From: Periconia sp. R9002
Lineage: Eukaryota; Ascomycota; Dothideomycetes; Pleosporales; Periconiaceae
Direction of reading: 5' to 3'
Assembly (NCBI GenBank): GCA_023627715.1
Contig: JAMAHW010000019.1
Span: forward strand, 355,994 to 419,993
Length of the DNA stretch: 64,000 bases
Shown here: positions 32,796 to 44,677 of the stretch, piece by piece
Position numbering within the stretch: position 1 is the first letter of the stretch
Layout of the letters: every line of letters begins with the position of its first letter
The notes under the pieces: model-generated
What the model saw: the letters and a program-made list of their open reading frames with translations, nothing else
Databases searched by the model: none
Told to the model about the DNA's origin: nothing
Program-made: the position numbers and the translations under genes

Positions 32796-35211
32796 ATGCC
32801 ACCCAAAGCTGCTCCGCCAGGTACTCAACTCTCAGTGCTAATTCGTGCTTCGGCTAATACCATGACCGCAGACCGGGCCAACACCATCCGGATACTCGTC
32901 GCCACAGACAGTCATGTCGGCTACAATGAACGCGATCCGTATCGTAAAGACGATAGCTGGAAGACGTTTCATGAGATCATGTGTCTCGCAAAGGAGCATG
33001 ATGTGGATATGGTGCTTCACGGCGGCGACCTTTTCCACGAAAATAAGCCTTCGCGTGCTGCAATGTACCATGTGATGCAATCGCTCCGTATGAATTGTTT
33101 GGGTGACAAGCCCTGCGAGTTGGAGATGTTGAGTGATGCGACCGAGAATTTTGGTGGCGTTTTTGACCATGTCAATTACGAAGATCCAGACATCAACATT
33201 TCTATCCCGCTTTTCGCGATCCACGGCAACCATGATGACCCATCAGGCGAGGGCCAATACTCTCCGCTAGACTTACTACAAGCTTCAGGCCTTGTCAATT
33301 ACTATGGGCGAGCTTCAAATGTGGACAACATAGAGGTCAAGCCTGTACTCCTCCAGAAAGGTACTACTAAGTTGGCCCTGTATGGCCTGAGTAATGTCCG
33401 AGATGAGCGATTGTTCCATACATGGCGGAATGGCCAGGTCAAATTCTTCCAGCCTTCGGTACACAAGGACGATTGGTTCAATTTGATGAGTGTCCACCAG
33501 AATCAGTACGCGACATATACAGACCAAACAACTGTTGGATCTAGCTAACACATGATAGTGTTGCCCATACTCAAACTAGTTACCTGCCTGAGAATTTTTT
33601 GCCGGAGTTCATGGACCTGGTCATTTGGGGTCACGAGCACGAATGCCTTATTGACCCAGTCTACAACCCTGAAATGGGATTTCACGTAATACAGCCGGGC
33701 TCGTCCATTGCGACATCACTCATGCCAGGAGAGGCTGTTCCGAAACACGTCACTATCATCAGTGTCCATGAAAAGAAATTCGAATGTGAACCTATCCGAC
33801 TCAAATCTGTGAGACCGTTTATCATGAAGGAAATTGTGTTGAGGGAGGAGCGTGAGATCAAAGAGAAAGAGCTCTGGCGAGTGAAAGAAAACCGTGCAAA
33901 AATCACTGCTTTCTTGACGAATGCTGTCGAAGACTTGATTGAGCAGGCTAAGCGCGAATGGGTGGAGTTACAAGATCACCACGAAGAGGGCGATGAAATC
34001 GACATTCCTCTTCCGTTAGTACGCTTAAGGGTTGAGTATACGGCACCAGAACCAGGCGAATTTGACGTCGAAAACCCCCAAAGATTTTCGAACCGCTTCC
34101 AAAACAGGGTTGCAAATACCAACGATGTCGTGCAGTATTATCGGAAGAAGAAAACAGCGAACCGAGCCACCAAAAACAATATAGAACAGCCAGATCCAGA
34201 AGCATTGGCATCCCTCTCTGCAGACACCGTAAAGGTTGAGAAACTCGTACAAGAGTTTTTATCTGCTCAATCGCTTACAATTCTTCCACAAAATTCGTTC
34301 GGAGAGGCTGTCAACCAGTTCGTCACGAAAGACGACAGGTACGCAATGGAAACTTTTGTGCAGAGCAGTCTCAAGACCCAGGTCAAACATTTGATGAGCA
34401 CAAATGACATAGACGAGGAGGAAATTTTGAATGAGATGAATCAATACAAAAGCCAACTGGAGGATCTTTACTCCAATGGGCAGTTGAAAAACAAGAAGGT
34501 GAGTGTGGAATGCCATTAGCACATGTTGTATTGACTAATAAAAATAGGGGAAGAGAAAACTCAAACCGAAACCTGAACACTGGGACAGTGACTTCGAAGG
34601 CCATTGGGAAGACGATCCTGCTGCTGTTGCTTTCTCCGATGATGACGCGGAAGTCGAGGAGACCCCCCATTCGACTAAGGGTTCTGACAACAAGTCCAAA
34701 GCTCTGGCTACCCGCGCGAAGGGAAAGACTGCCAGCGCAAGCCGACAAGGCACTTCGAAACAAAGCTCTGCTACATCGAAAGGAGGCCGCAAGAAGAAGG
34801 TTGTCGAGGAGGAAGAGGATGATATTGAAGAGGATGGCGATGCCGTCATGCTCAGCATCGACGACGAAGATTCCGGGGAGGATCTCTTTGTGAAAGATAG
34901 GCGAGCCGCTGGAAGAAAGGCGGCTGCAAAAGCTCCGGCGCGGGCGAAGTCTCCGGTGAAGAAAGAGCCTGCAGCACGACAGCGAGCCCCTCCCAAGAAG
35001 CAGTCTACGCTCAACTTTGCTTCCCAAACGTCCACACGCCCAGCACCTCGCGCGGCAGCGAGTCGCGCCAGAAAGGCGCAGGAAATTGTAAGTTGCTCCT
35101 TGCTTGTCTCCCTTTCGAATACTGACGAGTCTGAAGAGCGAGGAAGAAATCTCGGATGATGATGACGACGCTTTCGAGCCTCCTTCTAACAGGGTTACGC
35201 GGAGAAGGTGA
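32796..35211 (+). CDS. mre11: DNA double-strand-break repair nuclease Mre11
   Basis: The nuclease subunit of the MRX/MRN complex that tethers and resects double-strand breaks and activates Tel1. Exons are 32796-32820, 32872-33505, 33559-34498, 34548-35087 and 35137-35211 (737 residues). The phosphoesterase motifs are complete: DSHVGY (about 21-26), [26 protein letters not shown] (the second His is created at a splice junction) and WGHEHECL. The Mre11 DNA-binding/capping region ([29 protein letters not shown]) follows. The C-terminal third is acidic then Lys/Arg/Ala-rich with the [10 protein letters not shown] motif and an acidic [14 protein letters not shown] end. The first intron (51 nt) is in frame and contains no stop, so a 17-residue longer product is possible. 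The spliced form fits the family better. Confidence 0.95.
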
Positions 35212-36051
35212 TTTGTTATGGGTTAAGCGGATATGGTTCATGCACAATTTCTATACAGGTTGCGCATCTTAGCGAAGGCGTTTCGGTTTAGGGCGGCTTA
35301 TGCTACTCTTTTGCTGTGATCAAATATCATGAAAGGATGTATCAAACACACTACGTAGGATATCTTACTTTCCATATACTACACAGCTACCCAGCTGTCA
35401 CTGGAAGATGACTTTGACCCTGCGAGCCAATCCTCTTCCCCAGAGTCCGTAGCCATTTACCTTTTCGTTGCCTGCCCTCAATTATGCCCCCCAAACTATC
35501 TTCTACCCAATTGGGTTACCCTTGCTGTCCACTCGGGAAGTCACGCTTGACCGACCACTCGCCCAAGGTATGCCCTATAACAGGCATGTCCAGTGCAACT
35601 ACCCTTTACAGCATCGTGATGTCTGCCATCTCATCGCTAGTTGCTGTGCCATGCAATGTAAGAAGAAGTCACCGCCTGGATGCTGGATTATTTCCTTTTA
35701 TCCAACTGCAGCTTTTGTCCTCCTTTCACCCCCCCATCACACTCATTTGTCCCCATCTTCTTTTTGTCATCGCTGGTCTGCGGCTTTTGGATAGCTGTCA
35801 CTCGTTCACTTCGCACTCTCGCTTTTGGAGGTACGTGGCCAGCTGCTACAAGCTTTGATCGATGTGCCCGCCGTGGGCCCCCTTCGCGTGATGACAAGCC
35901 AGGACGTTGGCTGATGATCACAGATATTCCCATCACACCCATCTCACACCTCGCTGATTGTCCCATTCGATCCTTTTCAAGATTTTTGGGATTCATCATC
36001 CTCATACGTTCTGGACACTCTGCACTCTTCAGGATCGAGAATCCGACCACA
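35212..36051. other. Intergenic region and leader of the eIF4E-binding-like gene
   Basis: 840 bp with pyrimidine-rich tracts in the last 400 bp. A short open frame around 35484-35858 has no recognisable character. I treat it as promoter and leader DNA. Confidence 0.45.
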
Positions 36052-39000
36052 ATGTCGTACAAGGTCGAGGAGTTGCTCGCTCTGCGGGACTCTATATCGG
36101 AATCTGCCGTTTCGCTTGACAAATTCGCAGACGAGGAAGTCATCAAAGGTTGGTTGATTGAAGTGATAATTAGCGCCACACCACCTCACGTTCACTCTCC
36201 TTCTCCCCAAGCAACCCCTCACCCTCACCCTCTTCCCTCTCCTCTCTTCTCTCTCCTCGTCACACCTGTCACCCATCTACCACCTTACAGCAGCAGCTAA
36301 TTCGATATTGTTCAGAACACGTCTTGCGCCCTTCTGCGTCCGCAACACTAGCTAGTGCCGCCTCCGATAAGGACGTCCGGGCGTCTTTGACACCTGCACC
36401 AACTCCTGCGGCACCCGACAAAAAGCCTTCGCCGTCTCCTTCGATCAAGAGAGGTAAGGCCGAGAGGCTCCTCAAAGAACACGGTAGCCCTCCAGGTATG
36501 CGAGTAACTGCTGGTGGTCGGATTGTCCCCAGTGACCTCCCCCCACTCAATAACGTTCGCTACGTCAACAACACCTACAAAGCGCCAACTTTGCAAGCAC
36601 CGGGCCTAGGCGACATCATGTCTACTCAGCGGCGCACAGACACGACCGCGGTGACTCGCCTTGAATTGGTTGGAAACCAGCCCGTGCTGTATGTCGGCGA
36701 TCGTGCGTACGCACTCCCAGCTCTTGAAGCTACTAGCTCTATTGCACCATCTGCTGGCAGTACGAACTTGGAGACCGCCACCAAGCCAGCGCAACAGGCT
36801 CCCGCGTTGACTGCACAAACCAGCTTCAATAGCATTTCGGTAGCGCCATCTCGAACAAGCTCACAGACCCCCTTCGCGGGCCTTGATCTTTCTACCTTGA
36901 GGACACAGCAAAACTTAAAAAAGCAAGAGCTTCGCACAATTGAGCAAACTGAAGTCCTTCAAGCCAACCATCAACCGGACTCGTGGCGCCAGGGTATCAT
37001 CGAGAAGAAGAGGAATCTCATTATTGAACTCGATGGCTTGCGCAAGCAGATCACTGCTCTTGAAACAGCTGAGAACAATGCCTCTCCGGCTCAGGTGAAC
37101 GGCTTTCCTGGCTCTGTCACATCGACGTCGACCGCAGCGCCGGCGTCATTTGTCTCGCAGTATCAGCAACCCTTGCCTTCGCCCATGTTCGGATACCCAG
37201 TGGCTGCTCCATTTGCCCCCATGATGATGTATCCACCATCTTTTGGCGCATATCCCAACGCACAGCCTACTGATCCGGCTTCCTTCGTACCGACGTCGGT
37301 TCCAAAGCCGCTATCGCCAGGACCAAACAGTCGCCGTTCCCATGCTGTAGCAATCAAACAACCTCGAGAGGAAAACAGGAAGCAAGGTGCCTCCTCGCTT
37401 GACCCGAAGAGTCCGACCTATGAGCCCGTGGTGAAGTCATCTTCTACGAATGCCAATGCTCATCCGACCCCGTCTCCGACGAAGCAATCCCCTTGGGAGG
37501 CTCGTGGAATCAATCAGTCTGACAAGTACGAAGATCAAGTTCTGTCTCAGAAGCCCAGCCTATCCAGTATTGACACAACTGATTTCTTCCCTACCAACAC
37601 ACACGAGCACTCGTCCACTCGCATTGCCCCAAAGGCGGCGGAAGCATCGACTGAGCCCTCGGCTTTGTTGACGCCGGAGAAGAGTTGGCCGGCTAGTCCA
37701 TGGAATGAAGGGAAATCTGGCCGCCCCAAGAAAGTAATTACTAAGCTGAACTCCTGGCCGGATTCCTTGGGTAAACCGTCCTCAGCTGGATCCCTGAAGC
37801 AAGCTGCAATGGTCCAACCGCCTACGATACCCCAGGAGCGCGGTTTGGCGGCACCGTCCAATACGATAAAGTCCACCGTCTCTGGCTCCAAGCCGCCTCG
37901 AAAGAGTTCGGGACAGCACTTTGGCGGCACGAACGAGGCTTGCATCCCTGACAACCCAAAACCCGTCAATCGTGTTCCGGCAACATATCAGGAAGGATAT
38001 CAGGCAGGGTATGACCATTCCGGGATGCCTGACAATATTGAGGTCCTCAAAGGATATGTCCAGGGTCTTTTCCAATTTTTGTCCGATGAGCATAAGGGTC
38101 GCAACAATTCACTTCGCGACTCGATTATCAGTTCCACGCCGCGAGATTCTATCTCTAAGATGCCGTTCAACCGCCCCGATGCTGGAGTGGGCAGCCAGGA
38201 AAATTCCCGATCCGGAAAGACCAACTATGGCATGGACGTTCGTAAGGATTCTACGTATGATCCCCAAGACATACCTGGATCGTACGTTGTCCTCGACAAC
38301 ATTGCACAACATTATGTGCACAATCCTTCTATAACCATGCATGTAAATGCTGCAGATGGTCCAGACACGGCACTCACTCACCGACGGGTGTCTCTCGCAG
38401 CTCCGGAGAAAGGTATCGACATGAAGGAGTATGATAAAGGCTCGGTATCTCGAACAGACAGGAAGGTGACCGGAGCAGCATTCCCTCGCCAGATTTCAGG
38501 AAATCAGTTGGGTGCGCGCAACTACGAAAAAGTGCCTATGCAGCAGCATGTCTCAGCTAAAGAGCACGCCTCAAATGCTTTCCGCGCAAACACCGGGGTA
38601 CTCGTTCGCCATTTTGGCGACCAACGCATGTCAGGGCTCGATGGAACAATGGATGATTTGGTAGACTTGGAGTTTGGAGAACCGGCCAATAATCAGGGAC
38701 GCATGGCTACTATGCAGTCGTCGACCGAGGGAGGTTTATCGGCCAACGTCAATGAAGACGAAGCGTCCTGCTTCCGGGCAACGTCTGTCAAGAACCGACA
38801 GAAAGTGACCTCATCCCCTGACAAAGGCACATCCACAGAGAGACGTGAATCCTCGCCAGCCAAAACTACTGGATCGCCCAAGAAGTCCGGAGAGCACTCG
38901 CCAGCCAAGGCAAAGCTCGAGCATGTTACCAACAAGTTGAGATTCTCGAAGAAAGACGATGTGCGCAACCTCTCCCCCAAGAACAAGGCCAAGCGGGTAC

Positions 39001-39110
39001 AAAAGTGGCACGGGCGATTCTCAAAATTGAAGGAGGGCGAGCGTCAGGAGGTTGAAGAGAGGCTTAGACGCACAGCTGGCGACCAGGTCCAAGGCCAGGA
39101 GCAGCAGTAA
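36052..39110 (+). CDS. Large disordered protein with N-terminal eIF4E-binding-like motif
   Basis: Two exons (36052-36148, 36316-39110) encode 963 residues. The first, 32-codon exon gives MSYKVEELLALRDS, which matches the eIF4E-binding consensus Y-x4-L-hydrophobic (Tyr3, Leu8, Leu9) and resembles the start of the animal 4E-T motif (YTKEELL). The sequence continues SLDKFADEEVIKEHVLRPSAS. Most of the remainder is Ser/Pro/Ala/Lys-rich and disordered, with a short coiled-coil-like segment (TLRTQQNLKKQELRTIEQ), a Pro/Met/Tyr-rich stretch (about 270-320) and a conserved-looking helix YQEGYQAGYDHSGMPD. The tail is basic (KAKRVQKWHGRFSKLKEGERQEVEERLRR, quoted here only by its ends). Translational repression or P-body localisation would fit, but this is inference. 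The 167-nt intron ends TGTTCAG and is unusually long here. Confidence 0.7.
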
Positions 39111-40571
39111 TTGCATCAAAGTGAGTCGACGGTCTCGAGGCGATCAATATGAGGTACATATTGGTTGTGAGGGCCACATTCGGATGCACAGTGCAGCTTA
39201 TTCGACTCACGTTCCGTACGGTCTTCTTTTGTCTCCCTTCTTTTTCTTCTCTCGAATAGCTCTTCTACAACTTCTGGCCAAGCGAGCAAGGAACTACGAA
39301 AGCACACGTAGTGGTATTTCATTTGGCAGGGAGTTCTGGCGTGGGCATCTTTTCTCGCTTTGTTTTGGAGATTCTTTACCGTATGGACTAGGGATTGAGT
39401 AGGGAGGATTATCGGGGAGATTTTTTATTCTCGACTATTCATGGGGGATTACCTGCGGCTTCGGCTATGGGGAAGCGGTTGGGTATCATTTGGGGATTGA
39501 TTGAGATACGGAGAGGGCTAATTGCGGAGTGATGCTTTGCTTTGGGTGGTTCCCTAGGTCCCGACGGGTTACGGAAAGGAGGAATTTCAATGGCATTGGT
39601 TTTGCGACATGAATACATGGTCAGCCGACTATATATACATAGTAAGCAAGCAAGCAATCAAAAGTAACATGTGGTAATGGTGAAGCGTGATGATGGTGAT
39701 GATGATGGGTGTTGTGTGGGGGGTGTGCCAAGGGCCGGGAAGGACAAAAGGGGGCGCCATAGTGGCGGGCTGCGCAGCGGGCGCATCTTGAGTTCGTGCC
39801 TTGCTTCTTACAAATCGGATGGCGCCTCTCGCAGCGCAGCACGGCGGCTGAAAAGCGGACACTGGGCACTCTGCGATCTCGACTGACTTCCATCCATTGC
39901 TTCCTCCACTGCTCCTTTTGCGTAGTTACAAACGTAGGTAGCCCACTGGCTGCTGTATGTTAGCTACTCCATCTGACTGTTGCTTGGAAATACATTTTCC
40001 GCCTTCGGCGTCTTTCTGCCGCCATCCTTCCCCGGTCCCGTAGTCTACGCGTCTTGTCGTCCGCACGGCGTACAGTAGGTACATGTCCCTACGCCCCCTC
40101 GATTGACCAGCACAACCGTTCTTTCACCCTCGCCCTCCTCACTATTGTAATCGTGCGTGGTTACTTTTGGGTGGTACATACGGGGTTAACCAAGGCTTTA
40201 AGCAACTGGTCAATCTTGTCAGGTTGTTTTTAGCTCCTACTCCACTTCGCCCACCGTCATTCGCCGCTGCCGACCCGGCCAACAACCTCACTTGCTGTGC
40301 CATCCCGTCCTGACGTCTGTTCGCATTCCTCCTCGACCCCTACCTACCCCTACCGACCAACCCCCACACGCCATCCGTCTGTCCAGGCCGACATTCTTTC
40401 ACCACCACAACCCTCCGTACCGACCCCGACAGTCTCACGGTCGCCCTTCCACTGCATCTGGACCCTGCGCGTCGTCATCCATGGCCCTGTCCTACTACTG
40501 ATTGATTCCATCCACCTCAACAATCTGCTCCTTCATCACCACGCCCATCCGACCCCCAGCTCGTCACGGCA
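39111..40571. other. Intergenic region and leader of NRC-2
   Basis: About 1.46 kb. It contains an AGCAAGCAAGCAAGCAA microrepeat near 39639, ATG/GAT-type simple sequence near 39680-39710, and a pyrimidine-rich 5' leader (40100-40570) before NRC-2. No gene is supported. Confidence 0.5.
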
Positions 40572-42722
40572 ATGACCCAATTGTTCAGCTCGTCCAATCA
40601 CTCCTCCAACATGACGGAGAAGAGGACTTTTTCGGGCCTTCCGCTCTCGTCCAACAAGCAAGTTCATGGCTCCAACAGCCAGGTGTCCCAGAAGATCAAG
40701 GCCTTTTTCCGAATCAACAGTAATCCCGACAAGGATCGCAAGCAGGCCGAAGACTCGAGTTCAAGCTTCGCCTCCAAGAACGACTCCAAGTCCTCCTTCC
40801 GCCAGTCGAGATTTCTACCGCACATCTCCCGGAATCGCTCCACAACCGTGACCAGCGAAGGCAATGGCCTCGACGACGGCGTTTCTCCTACCGCACACGC
40901 GAATCCATACTTTATCCACCAGGGGCCGCCTGCCCTCCGCCATCACAATGCAGGTAGCGTACCCCCCTCGCCGCCAGATACTCCCCCAATACCAACTACC
41001 AAAATAGAAGCCGTCGCCGGTGCCAATGACCAAGCCACAACAGCTGGCAAGGAAGAATTGGCTCGTAAGCTGCGAAGGGTAGCCTCCGCTCCCAATGCAC
41101 AAGGCCTCTTTTCTTCTGGCAAGTCTACGGAGCGGCCGCAGACGGCAGAGCTTGGAAAACAGCCGCTCGTACACCATCCCAATTCCTCCACACTTAGCAT
41201 GGTCGAGACGGTACCGCCCGACCAGAGCCATTTAATTCCCATCGACCCAAATAAAGGCATACCCTCGCCCGGCCAGATTCGCAACTCGGTGGCTTTCCGC
41301 AGGACATACAGCTCCAATTCCATCAAAGTACGGAATGTAGAAGTGGGTCCGGGCAGCTTCGATAAGATCAAACTCATCGGTAAGGGTGATGTGGGCAAGG
41401 TTTATTTGGTACGCGAAAAGAAATCGAGTCGACTGTATGCGATGAAAGGTATGGAAAAAAATGAATTTCGAAAAACGCTTCATACTGATGCTTTTTAGTA
41501 TTGAGCAAGAAGGAAATGATCAAGCGGAATAAGATCAAACGTGCCCTAGCCGAGCAGGAGATCTTAGCCACCAGCAACCACCCATTTATCGTTACTCTTT
41601 ACCACTCCTTCCAGTCCGAGGACCACCTTTATCTCTGCATGGAGTATTGTAGTGGCGGGGAATTTTTCAGAGGTATGGCATGGTTATCTTTTGCCTCTCT
41701 TGATAACGCTGACAAATGCAGCCCTCCAGACTCGTCCAAACAAGTGCGTGGACGAAGACGCGGCACGATTCTACGCCGCTGAGGTGACAGCTGCGTTGGA
41801 ATATCTACATCTCATGGGCTTCATCTACAGAGATCTGAAGCCAGAAAGTAAGTCAGGCTATAAATAAACCCTATGTTCGAAAAAATTTGACGGCGTTAGA
41901 TATTCTGTTGCACCAGTCTGGCCACATCATGTTGTCAGACTTCGATCTCTCGAAACAGTCCGAGCCAGGAGGTCGACCAACGATGATTGTTGGCCGTAAT
42001 GGCACATCCTCGTCCAACCTGCCCACCATTGATACCAAATCTTGCATCAACAATTTCAGGACGAATTCGTTTGTGGGAACAGAAGAGTACATCGCACCCG
42101 AAGTCATCAAGGGTTGCGGGCACACTTCTGCTGTTGATTGGTGGACGCTTGGCATCTTGATCTACGAAATGCTTTACGGGACTACACCTTTCAAGGGCAA
42201 GAACCGCAACGCGACCTTTGCCAATATTCTAAGGGATGATGTGCCTTTTCCGGAAGGCTCTGGTGCTCCCTCGTGTTCAAAGTAAGCTTTTGGCCACATC
42301 CATTCTCGAAAAATGCTAACTATTACAGTCTCTGCAAGTCATTAATTCGAAAATTGCTTATCAAAGATGAATCCCGCCGTCTGGGTTCGCGGGCTGGTGC
42401 ATCGGATGTGAAAACTCATCCTTTCTTCCGGACAACATCATGGGCATTATTGCGCCACATGAAACCGCCCATCATCCCGAACCAAGGTCAAGGTGTAGAA
42501 ACCCCTAACTTCAGAAATGTGAAAGAAAGTCAGAGCGTGGATATCAGTGCTGCGAAAGCGAAGGGTGTTCCCCTCGACTCTGGGCTGGCGACGCCACTGG
42601 GCGAGGTTGCTGATCCCTTCGAAGAGTTCAACAGCGTCACCCTCCACCATGATGGTGACGAGATGCATAGCAGCATTGATGAAAACCACTACGAGCTCCA
42701 ACAAACCAACTCACACCGATAG
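40572..42722 (+). CDS. nrc-2: AGC serine/threonine kinase NRC-2 (Fpk1/Kin82, flippase-kinase type)
   Basis: An AGC kinase of the phototropin-like/flippase-kinase branch. Neurospora nrc-2 represses the switch to conidiation, and yeast Fpk1 phosphorylates lipid flippases. Five exons (40572-41448, 41499-41672, 41722-41847, 41900-42281, 42329-42722) give 650 residues. Residues 1-260 are Ser/Pro/Asn-rich regulatory sequence. The kinase starts at about 262: [12 protein letters not shown] (no Phe in the Gly loop), Lys292 at the exon 1 end (YAMK), [19 protein letters not shown] and SDFDLS (DFD instead of DFG, typical of this subfamily). A long insert ([10 protein letters not shown] to NNFRTN) precedes the activation loop [31 protein letters not shown] follows, then a C-tail with [11 protein letters not shown]. 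All four introns have clear borders. Confidence 0.94.
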
Positions 42723-43714
42723 CACCGGTGGTAGTCTGGTCCGGTTATGTGCTTTCATCTTCCTTGTTCCGAATTCCTTTGCTTCTTCAAAGGAGCACGT
42801 CAAAATCTTCCTTTCCCACTCCGTGTTCCCGGTCTATTATCTTTATCAGGAGGGCGTTTTCATGGTCTCCATTACACTCCTTTCGTGTGGGTCTAAGCAT
42901 TGTCTCCTTTTGTATCACATGGGCATTGGCGTTGTATGGATGCGAGCATTACATCTCTTTGACACTTTGCAATCTTCGTCAGTGGTTCCGTAAGCCAGGG
43001 GCCAAATGTACATTTTTCATTCTTCACAGTGTTGGCCTTTTGCTCTCAAGATCAAGCACATCTCATATCGAGGTGGGTGGAGGTTGCGCTATATACATAG
43101 CCGCGGGAGCAAATGCTATGTTTTTTGTTGACGAATGGGGTGTAAAAGCTTCACCAGAAGTAGTGATGTGTGAAAGCATAGGAGAGGGTGCTTAGTATAC
43201 CGGGTGCAGAGCATATTTTCTGTTTCTAATTGTTTATACTTAGATATGCAGTGTTGTTAATATGAATGTACATGGCCAAGGACTGTTCTATGTAGGTATG
43301 TACTGACTCTTTGGGACAAATGAGCGCACGAGCCAATCACGTCCGTAACTTCCCCGCGTCGGTGCCGAAAGTCCAAAACACAACGACAACAATTGAAACA
43401 AACACTGTCTGCCTAGGTTCACTCAAGCCCTTAGGAGTAGACCTTATCCGCACGACAAGAAAACGTTTCAGTCTACCGGTAATCCGATTTGCGACCTTTT
43501 ATCGTTTACCCGACCAAACAAAGGAAAAACAAAACAAAACAACCCCGCGGCCAATTCGTTCCTCGATTGATAGCAGAACGGACGGACGGAGTCGTACCAC
43601 GCATACGAATTCCCCAGCGCATAAGAAGCGGCGAACAAGCAAACCGAGAAGCATCGTCTCGAGAAGAATCGACCCAAAAAGAGAGGAAGCAAAAGGGGTG
43701 AAGAAAAGGGAAGA
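42723..43714. other. Intergenic region between NRC-2 and DAD3
   Basis: About 990 bp with the NRC-2 3' flank and DAD3 promoter. Plus-strand frames of 148-155 codons at 42547-43195 are hydrophobic-looking, but they overlap the NRC-2 end or its 3'UTR and have no family signal. Confidence 0.5.
43333..43337 (+). promoter_or_regulatory. CCAAT box upstream of DAD3
   Basis: AGCCAATCACG lies about 380 bp upstream of the DAD3 ATG. It has the extended CCAATCA core bound by HAP/CBC complexes. Assignment is from the motif and its location only. Confidence 0.35.
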
Positions 43715-44216
43715 ATGGCGACAAGTGGTATCCCAGACACAGAGCACCACCTCGCTGCGGCACCCGACGTGAACGCATCATCAGCAGGAGGAGCGGGCGC
43801 AGGAGATGCAGACGCAGACAACGAAACGCTGACGCCGCTCGAGCAAGAAGTCTTGGACGAATATGCACGGTTACTTGGGAACCTGAACCACGTACGTAAG
43901 GCTCTTAATCCTCCCCCTTTCCCATGCATTACTTCATCACACCCCTTCTTTTCCATGCCTCAACAACTAACTCACAGCGCCCGCGCGCGCACGCAAAACG
44001 CAGATGTCGACCCTCCTTGCCGACCTCGCTGCCAACCCGTCCGCCGAAATCCTCGACGCCCTGCGCGGCCTCGAGCGCAAGACTAGCTTGGTTTTTACCT
44101 TGCTGAAGGCTAGTGTGTATAGTATTGTGTTAAATACACAGATAAGGGAGGAAGATGGAAGTGGAGGGGGTGCTGGAGGAGGTGGATTTGCGGATAGTAG
44201 GGGGAGTGTGATGTGA
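43715..44216 (+). CDS. dad3: DASH/Dam1 complex subunit Dad3
   Basis: A subunit of the DASH (Dam1) ring, which couples kinetochores to spindle microtubules in fungi. Exons are 43715-43891 and 44004-44216 (129 residues). The core is LTPLEQEVLDEYARLLGNLNH joined to MSTLLADLAANPS and then EILDALRGLERKTSLVFTLLKASVYSIV. This is a continuous helical pattern diagnostic of Dad3. The N-terminal 35 residues (Ala/Gly/Asp-rich) and C-terminal Gly-rich tail are variable. The intron is GTACGT to AACGCAG in phase 0. Exon 2 also begins with an in-frame ATG, so a truncated product lacking the first helix is formally possible. Confidence 0.93.
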
Positions 44217-44677
44217 GTGGTTGGGTTGGGTTGGGGTGGGGGAGGGTGGAAAGGGACAGAGGGAGGAAGAGGTTGATGATGGCGTTCGTTAGATACCCCC
44301 TGTTACAGAGAATTCAAGATTCTTTCTTTCTCTCTTTTTGTATCTTGCGTGGTTGGTTCCGGCGCTCAGACGGATTCATATTTGCGGTGGCAGGGAGGAC
44401 ACGATCGGAAACATGTTCGACTATGTGGAATAGCGAGGTCAAATCGAGATGGAAATATATAGTATACTACACGACTCTCTACTCTACAATGCTGTGGCGC
44501 CCCCACCGGATGCCCAATGTCGATGCATGCATGCATATAATAGTACAAAAATACACATTCACCCCGCCTCTCTCTTAACAAGTCCTCAACACCAAGTCCT
44601 CAACGCAACGTCAAATATCTTACAGGGATCTAGAATTTCATCCGCAGATTGACCCCCCCCCCTTTTTCTCTCTCTCT
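44217..44677. other. Intergenic region between convergent DAD3 and uS5m genes
   Basis: About 460 bp of 3' flanking DNA with a G/T-rich beginning and a C-run followed by CT repeats at 44652-44680. No gene is supported. Confidence 0.5.

Noticed and set aside
42547..43195. Hydrophobic plus-strand frames after NRC-2
   Set aside because: They overlap the NRC-2 3' end and 3'UTR, lack a credible start and show no family motif.
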